Below, piece after piece: positions 27,353 through 32,093 of a DNA stretch of 32,093 bases. Numbering within the stretch: the stretch's first letter is position 1; every line of letters begins with the position of its first letter. The position numbers and the translations under genes were made by a program. Below the pieces are notes generated by a model. The model saw only the letters and a list, made by a program, of their open reading frames with translations. It made no database searches and was not told where the DNA came from. The DNA comes from Candidatus Methanophagales archaeon. Lineage in GTDB: Archaea; Halobacteriota; Syntropharchaeia; Alkanophagales; Methanospirareceae. The stretch spans positions 1-32,093 of the forward strand of contig QENH01000176.1 of NCBI GenBank assembly GCA_003336485.1, written 5' to 3'.

Positions 27353-27374
27353 CAAAAATCGAAAGTTTTATAAC
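27353..27374 (+). promoter_or_regulatory. BRE/TATA box of double FmdE-like gene 2
   Basis: CAAAAATCGAAAGTTTTATAAC. Confidence 0.65.
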
Positions 27375-27417
27375 ATGAACTATTAACTTTATAGTTGGAG
27401 GTATAAAAAAAACAAAA

Positions 27418-29667
27418 ATGAATAAAAAAATTATGGGAAAGAAGCAAGTGGCACTAGTGCTTTCGATAGTCGCTATGGCCATATTGATATCTGCTGCGGG
27501 GCTCGCAGTAGCGGAAAATAATTCCGTATTTGACCTTTTAGGTCAACGTGCAGCCGATGTAGCAAAAGAAAAACTGCCGTTTGTCTATGGCAACCCTAAT
27601 ATCCTCGCGATGACCGATGCGGGTTATGCGATAGTAGGCGGAGAAGTAGGTGGAAAGACAACGGAAGAGTGCATTGATGGCGTAATTGCATCTTCTGGGT
27701 GCACAATAGGCAAAGCTAACCTTCTGCTCATCCACAGAAGCAAAGAGCAGCCGCTTTGGTTCGCTTTCTTCAATAAGAGCTCGGGAGAGTGTGTCTATCT
27801 AGAAGTGGACAGTTCTGTCTTCGACATGACAGCCACAGATCTGAAGGCGCTTTCGGACGATAAGGTCTTTACAAAGATAGCGAAAGCGAATATCGATGCA
27901 GACAAACTACTCAACGAGCCAGAGGCATGGCAACCGCAGATGGATGCGAAAATATTCGGTGGAAATGAGTTCAGTATAATAACCATCCCCAACGTATGGG
28001 CTAAAGGCGCACCCTACGAGCTTTTGAAGACTGTTGAGTTCCACAACCATATCTGCCCCGGGATAACAAGTGGTTACAACATCATCGAATATCTGGACGA
28101 GAATTTACCACTCCAAGGCAACCAGAACTACGAGATAATCGGGTGCCCGCCATGGTGCAAAGACGATGCTTTTCAGGTTATATACGATAAGACAGTAGGT
28201 AAGAGGTTTGTGGCAATGCATCTAACGGACGAAGAAAAGAAGCAACTTCCAGGTGCCGCTGGCATATATATCCGCTGGGATAAAGCAACAGATACCGGGC
28301 ATGGATTGGTTCTGGCTTTTAACTGGACAAAAGCAAGAGAATTGTGCGACATTGACGAGACGAATAAGGATAAACCCTGGTATTGGTGGTGGATGAGGTT
28401 GAAGATGGACGTGGAGATGATGGACCTCGATGATCCGAAACTGCTTGTCTCGACAATGAAGGAATTCGACCTCAACAGCACAGCGGAACTAATGGAACTC
28501 AAGTATGCAGGCAACAATCCGTATGTCGTGCTTGGACTATTGCCCGATCCTGCACTGGCAAACCTCGTAGGTCCTGAGAACATCGCTGTTGATAATCTAC
28601 TGGGCTGGCGCGCATCCGAATTCGCAATGGAAAACATGTCTTCCGAGAAGTATAATCCGAACATCCTCGCGATGACCGATTCCGGATATGCAGTGATCAA
28701 CGGAGAGAGAACAGAGGACTGCATTGATGGCATACAGGCAAAGACGGGGTGCACGGTTGGTAAAGGTAATCTCCTTGTCATCCGTCGAAGCAGAGATAGA
28801 CCTCTTTGGTTCGCATTCTTTGACAAGAAAACGGAAAACTGTCTGTATCTCGAAGTGGATAATTCCGTCTTCGATAAAAGCGTTGAGGAGTTCATGGCTC
28901 TGCCTGACGAAGAGATCTACACAAAGATTGTGAAGGAGAATGTCAGCCCAGACAGACTTCTCAACGAGTCGTATGCACCAGTATGGGACGCGAAGGTGAA
29001 AGCAAAGGTATTTGGCGGTGGCTCAGGACCGTTTACTAACGAGTTCACTTTCATAACGATCCCGAACGTTTGGGCGAAGGGTAACGGCACACCACGTGAA
29101 TTACTTGCTGCAGCGCAGTTCCACAATCATATCTGCCCCGGACAAACATCCGGATTTTTCATACTCGAATACCTGGATGAATATCTGCCATTGGAAACAC
29201 CAAGCCAACGATACCAGATAATTGCAATTCCGCCCTGGTGCAAGGATGATACCCTGCAATGGAACCTGGAGGCTAGCATTGGAAACAAGAATTACGTAGC
29301 AAAGGACCTTACTACGGAACAGAAGGACAAATTACCAGAAAATGCAAAGAATGTCGCAGGCATATTCATCAGGTGGGACTCCGCTACTGGGACAGGAGAT
29401 GGACTTGTGCTGGCATTTAACTGGACTAAAGCGTATCAGATATCCGGGATGTCTAGTAGCGATCTCTTTGGCCCAGAAGCTTTCGGAACATACAAGTGGT
29501 GGTGGGGAAGACTAAAGATGGACCTGGACATGATGGATTACATAGACGAGCCAGAAACACTAGTCGAAACGATAAAGGAATTTGATGTCAACAGTCCAAG
29601 CGAGCTTTCAAATCTCAAATCCGCTGGAGTGAACCCATTGGTCGTGCTTGGTGTCATGCCAGAGTAA
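27418..29667 (+). CDS. Secreted tandem FmdE-like protein (A-B-A-B), copy 2
   Basis: 749 aa; signal peptide; EFHNHICPGITSGY and QFHNHICPGQTSGF; SGCTIGKANLL and TGCTVGKGNLL. Confidence 0.88.
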   Translation: MNKKIMGKKQVALVLSIVAMAILISAAGLAVAENNSVFDLLGQRAADVAKEKLPFVYGNPNILAMTDAGYAIVGGEVGGKTTEECIDGVIASSGCTIGKANLLLIHRSKEQPLWFAFFNKSSGECVYLEVDSSVFDMTATDLKALSDDKVFTKIAKANIDADKLLNEPEAWQPQMDAKIFGGNEFSIITIPNVWAKGAPYELLKTVEFHNHICPGITSGYNIIEYLDENLPLQGNQNYEIIGCPPWCKDDAFQVIYDKTVGKRFVAMHLTDEEKKQLPGAAGIYIRWDKATDTGHGLVLAFNWTKARELCDIDETNKDKPWYWWWMRLKMDVEMMDLDDPKLLVSTMKEFDLNSTAELMELKYAGNNPYVVLGLLPDPALANLVGPENIAVDNLLGWRASEFAMENMSSEKYNPNILAMTDSGYAVINGERTEDCIDGIQAKTGCTVGKGNLLVIRRSRDRPLWFAFFDKKTENCLYLEVDNSVFDKSVEEFMALPDEEIYTKIVKENVSPDRLLNESYAPVWDAKVKAKVFGGGSGPFTNEFTFITIPNVWAKGNGTPRELLAAAQFHNHICPGQTSGFFILEYLDEYLPLETPSQRYQIIAIPPWCKDDTLQWNLEASIGNKNYVAKDLTTEQKDKLPENAKNVAGIFIRWDSATGTGDGLVLAFNWTKAYQISGMSSSDLFGPEAFGTYKWWWGRLKMDLDMMDYIDEPETLVETIKEFDVNSPSELSNLKSAGVNPLVVLGVMPE

Positions 29668-29716
29668 AGTAAGACCGGAAAAGATACAAATACACCATAA
29701 AAAGGAGAGAGAAATA

Positions 29717-29750
29717 GGAAAAGGTAGCCTTTTCCTCTTTATATTTTTTT
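29717..29750 (+). terminator. Hairpin + T-tract terminator
   Basis: GGAAAAGG-TAG-CCTTTTCC, identical stem to 17789, then TCTTTATATTTTTTT. Confidence 0.65.
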
Positions 29751-29796
29751 AAATGTGTTACACCGCAAAAAAATTTAGGAGGTGAAAACGGAAAAA

Positions 29797-30714
29797 ATGA
29801 AAAAAGATTTTGCAATCGCATGGATGATAGTAATGGCTATTGCAGTGATATTCTCTATTTTGACGCTGCCGCCAGTTATGGCTGCGGATGAGAATGTAAC
29901 TGGTAGGATCGCCTTCTCCTCTACTAGGGATGGCAACAATGAGATATATGTGATGGATGCCGATGGAACAAATGTTACACGGCTCACAAACAATATTGCA
30001 AATGATATAAATCCCGAATGGCATCCCAAAGGCAACAAGATAGCCTTTTGTTCAGATCGCGATGGCGACTTTGAGATATATGTGATGGATGCAGATGGCA
30101 CAAACGTTGCGCAGCTTACACACAATACGGTCGCAGATGGGTGTCAATGTTGGTCGCCGAATGGTAGCCGGATAGCCTTTTGTTCAGATCGAGATGGCAA
30201 CCCCGAGATATATGTGATGGATGTAGAAGGCACAAACGTTATGCTGCTAACAGAGGATACAGGTATGGATATGAATCCTCACTGGTCGCCAGATAGCAGC
30301 AAAATAGCCTTTAGCTCTGGTCGTGTTGGCGATGCGGATATTTATGTGATGGCTGAGAATGGCACAAATAAAGAACAGTTGACATCTAACAACAAGTGGG
30401 ATACGCCATGCGAATGGGCTCCTGACGGAAGCAAGCTACTCTTTTGCTCAGATCGTGATGGCGACTTTGAAGTATATCTGATGGATGCAGATGGAACAAA
30501 CGTTACGCAGCTCACAAACAATACAGAATATCATGATCTCTCACCCGCGTGGGCATTAGGCGACGAGAAGATAGTTTTTGTTTCTGGTAGATATAAGGGT
30601 GATTACGAGATTTACATGATGGATTCTGATGGTACAAACATTACGCAGATGACATCCAATTTCGCAGATGAGTCTGATCCTGTTTGGGCGCTGCCAGTCG
30701 GTGAACAGCCATAA
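29797..30714 (+). CDS. Secreted TolB-like/PD40 beta-propeller protein
   Basis: Start preferred at ATG 29797 (GGAGGTG at 29778-29784); signal peptide; repeated IAFCSDRDGDFEIYVMDADGTNVAQLTHNT units. Confidence 0.88.
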   Translation: MKKDFAIAWMIVMAIAVIFSILTLPPVMAADENVTGRIAFSSTRDGNNEIYVMDADGTNVTRLTNNIANDINPEWHPKGNKIAFCSDRDGDFEIYVMDADGTNVAQLTHNTVADGCQCWSPNGSRIAFCSDRDGNPEIYVMDVEGTNVMLLTEDTGMDMNPHWSPDSSKIAFSSGRVGDADIYVMAENGTNKEQLTSNNKWDTPCEWAPDGSKLLFCSDRDGDFEVYLMDADGTNVTQLTNNTEYHDLSPAWALGDEKIVFVSGRYKGDYEIYMMDSDGTNITQMTSNFADESDPVWALPVGEQP

Positions 30715-30773
30715 CGAAAAACGTTCAAAACAAAGAGAGCTGAAATGAAACAAAACAAAACAAAATAAAAGTA

Positions 30774-30830
30774 GAAAGGGCTGTAATTGCCCTATCTCTT
30801 TTCTATTCTTTTATTTTTTTAAATATTTTT
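30774..30830. terminator. Bidirectional hairpin terminator between convergent genes
   Basis: AAAGGGCtgtaattGCCCT with T-rich on the plus side and T-rich on the reverse side. Confidence 0.5.
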
Positions 30831-30973
30831 AGCGGGTTTTTTAAGAATCCCCAGGTAAGGGTGGCGCCAAAGAAGAACACCCACCCGTCCATGAGAAATC
30901 TGGCTATCTCCGCTGACGCTGGGGCAAGAGCTTCACCCATCCCACCAACTGCTACGCTTATCGGTGCACACAT
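30803..30973 (-). CDS. Small single-TM protein, MCAP family copy B (56 aa)
   Basis: MCAPISVAVGGMGEALAPASAEIARFLMDGWVFFFGATLTWGFLKNPLKIFKKIKE-stop; purine-rich GAGGAAT upstream; same N-terminal motif as copies A and C. Confidence 0.72.
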   Translation of the reverse strand: MCAPISVAVGGMGEALAPASAEIARFLMDGWVFFFGATLTWGFLKNPLKIFKKIKE

Positions 30974-31373
30974 TTTTTATTCCTCTTATTTCTTTAGTTG
31001 TTTTTATGTATATATATTACTTTCTATTTTTTCTGGTGTGAATTGGATGTGTTACTATTTTATTGTTGACTAATTATAAAATCATACCTATTTTTATCTT
31101 ACTTCTGGCTGTGATAATTCCTAAAAGTGGCATATGGTGCTAATATATGCGAGGGGCATGTGCCGGGCATACACTGAGGATTTCTACGTTTTTCATTTAA
31201 TATCTGCTTTTTTAGTTCCTGTTATGAGAACGAGAAAATAATATCAACTACATGTGCTCATAAATTGATTTAAACGACATAAACAAATAAAATGAAAGCG
31301 AGAAGGTGACTGAGGCCACCCCCTCATTTTCTAATGTCTAAATAGTTCTCTTACTGCCGCTAGCAACCGCAGG

Positions 31374-31523
31374 CTACGCCTTTGAGATCAGTTTCTTTAA
31401 ACTACTCCGGTAGTTTACCACTAATAGGCCCACTATTGCCGCGGTGGTTACTACATAGCTTAGTAGCATTGGAGCCCAAGTAGTAAGTGCTCCGCCTGCA
31501 GCTACGGATACTGGTGCGCACAT
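31374..31523 (-). CDS. Small single-TM protein, MCAP family copy C (49 aa)
   Basis: MCAPVSVAAGGALTTWAPMLLSYVVTTAAIVGLLVVNYRSSLKKLISKA-stop; strong Shine-Dalgarno AGGAGGTGA upstream; same N-terminal motif. Confidence 0.75.
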   Translation of the reverse strand: MCAPVSVAAGGALTTWAPMLLSYVVTTAAIVGLLVVNYRSSLKKLISKA

Positions 31524-31579
31524 TTTTTTTCTTTTCACCTCCTATTTTTATACTATCACCTATGGTGTATCACCTATCG

Positions 31580-32093
31580 CTATAAGCACTGGTATTCACT
31601 ACACACATCCACAGGAGCTATGGTGCAGGCCATAATATGCTTTTGTATCGATTCAGCGCTCATAAGCCCTAATAGTTCCTTTACCTGCTCTGCTACATAT
31701 GAGTTTCCCTGTTCCTCAAATAAACGTATTGCTGTTTCGAATGCATCGTTTGCCTTTGCCTTGTCTCCAATTCCCAAGTATGCTTTACCTAAATCTCTAT
31801 ATGCTTCTGCATAATCGGATTTTGATTCTATGGCTTTGTCGAAGTCCGAAATTGCTTTATCGTAGTCCTGCATTGCATAATAGGTTAGCCCTCGACTATA
31901 GTATTTACTGTGCATACCCCAGGAGTAATTGCCCCCTTCAATTATGCTTGTGTCCATATCAAGCGCATTTTCAAATGCATCCGTTGCATTTTCACTCGCT
32001 CCAATTTCCGAGTATACAATACCCAAGCCTCTATATGCTCCTACGGTCGGTTTTAATTCTATCACTCGGTTATAATTGGTAATTGCCTCGTCG
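31580..32093 (-). CDS. TPR-repeat protein (partial, runs off window end)
   Basis: TPR units (YDKAISDFDKAIESKSDYAEAYRDLGKAYLGIGDKAKANDAFETAI); frame stays open upstream of the called start (DEAITNYNRVIELKP...) to the window edge. Confidence 0.88.
   Translation of the reverse strand, partial: DEAITNYNRVIELKPTVGAYRGLGIVYSEIGASENATDAFENALDMDTSIIEGGNYSWGMHSKYYSRGLTYYAMQDYDKAISDFDKAIESKSDYAEAYRDLGKAYLGIGDKAKANDAFETAIRLFEEQGNSYVAEQVKELLGLMSAESIQKHIMACTIAPVDVCSEYQCL

Noticed and set aside
28173-28895. Minus-strand 240-aa ORF
   Set aside because: Antisense to the tandem FmdE-like gene, Ser-rich shadow frame.

Overview
This 32 kb window is archaeal-looking: BRE/TATA promoters, oligo-T ends, a PGF-CTERM surface protein and FmdE-family proteins. 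It may come from an anaerobic methane-cycling archaeon such as an ANME/Methanophagales-type lineage, but taxonomy is inferred. The left half (minus strand) is uptake- and surface-rich. It holds a FecCD/BtuCD-type metal-chelate ABC importer (partial SBP, two different permeases, one ATPase), a DppB/DppC permease pair with no ATPase genes, three paralogous family-5 substrate-binding proteins ending in an EF-hand/dockerin-like tail, two 'TATRTLP'-repeat surface proteins (one with a PGF-CTERM), a methyltransferase and a small ECF-S-like membrane protein. The right half (plus strand) has an intact IS1634-like IS (14-bp TIRs, 6-bp TSD), two DUF4198-like proteins, and an array of secreted FmdE-like proteins (one single unit with a helical tail, two double units, one decayed pseudogene). 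All of these share a leader peptide, promoter and terminator style. The most interesting observations are: (1) three unlisted 49-56 aa single-TM ORFs that all begin MCAP[LIV][SG][VI]A-x-x-GG, two of which share a conserved upstream element; (2) secreted FmdE units made of two complementarily degenerate FmdE domains; (3) a shared promoter plus signal-peptide cassette driving unrelated secreted proteins, one copy of which is split by the IS; (4) SBPs with near-identical dockerin-like tails encoded next to repeat-type surface proteins. All functional links, including a possible nickel/metal theme, are inference.
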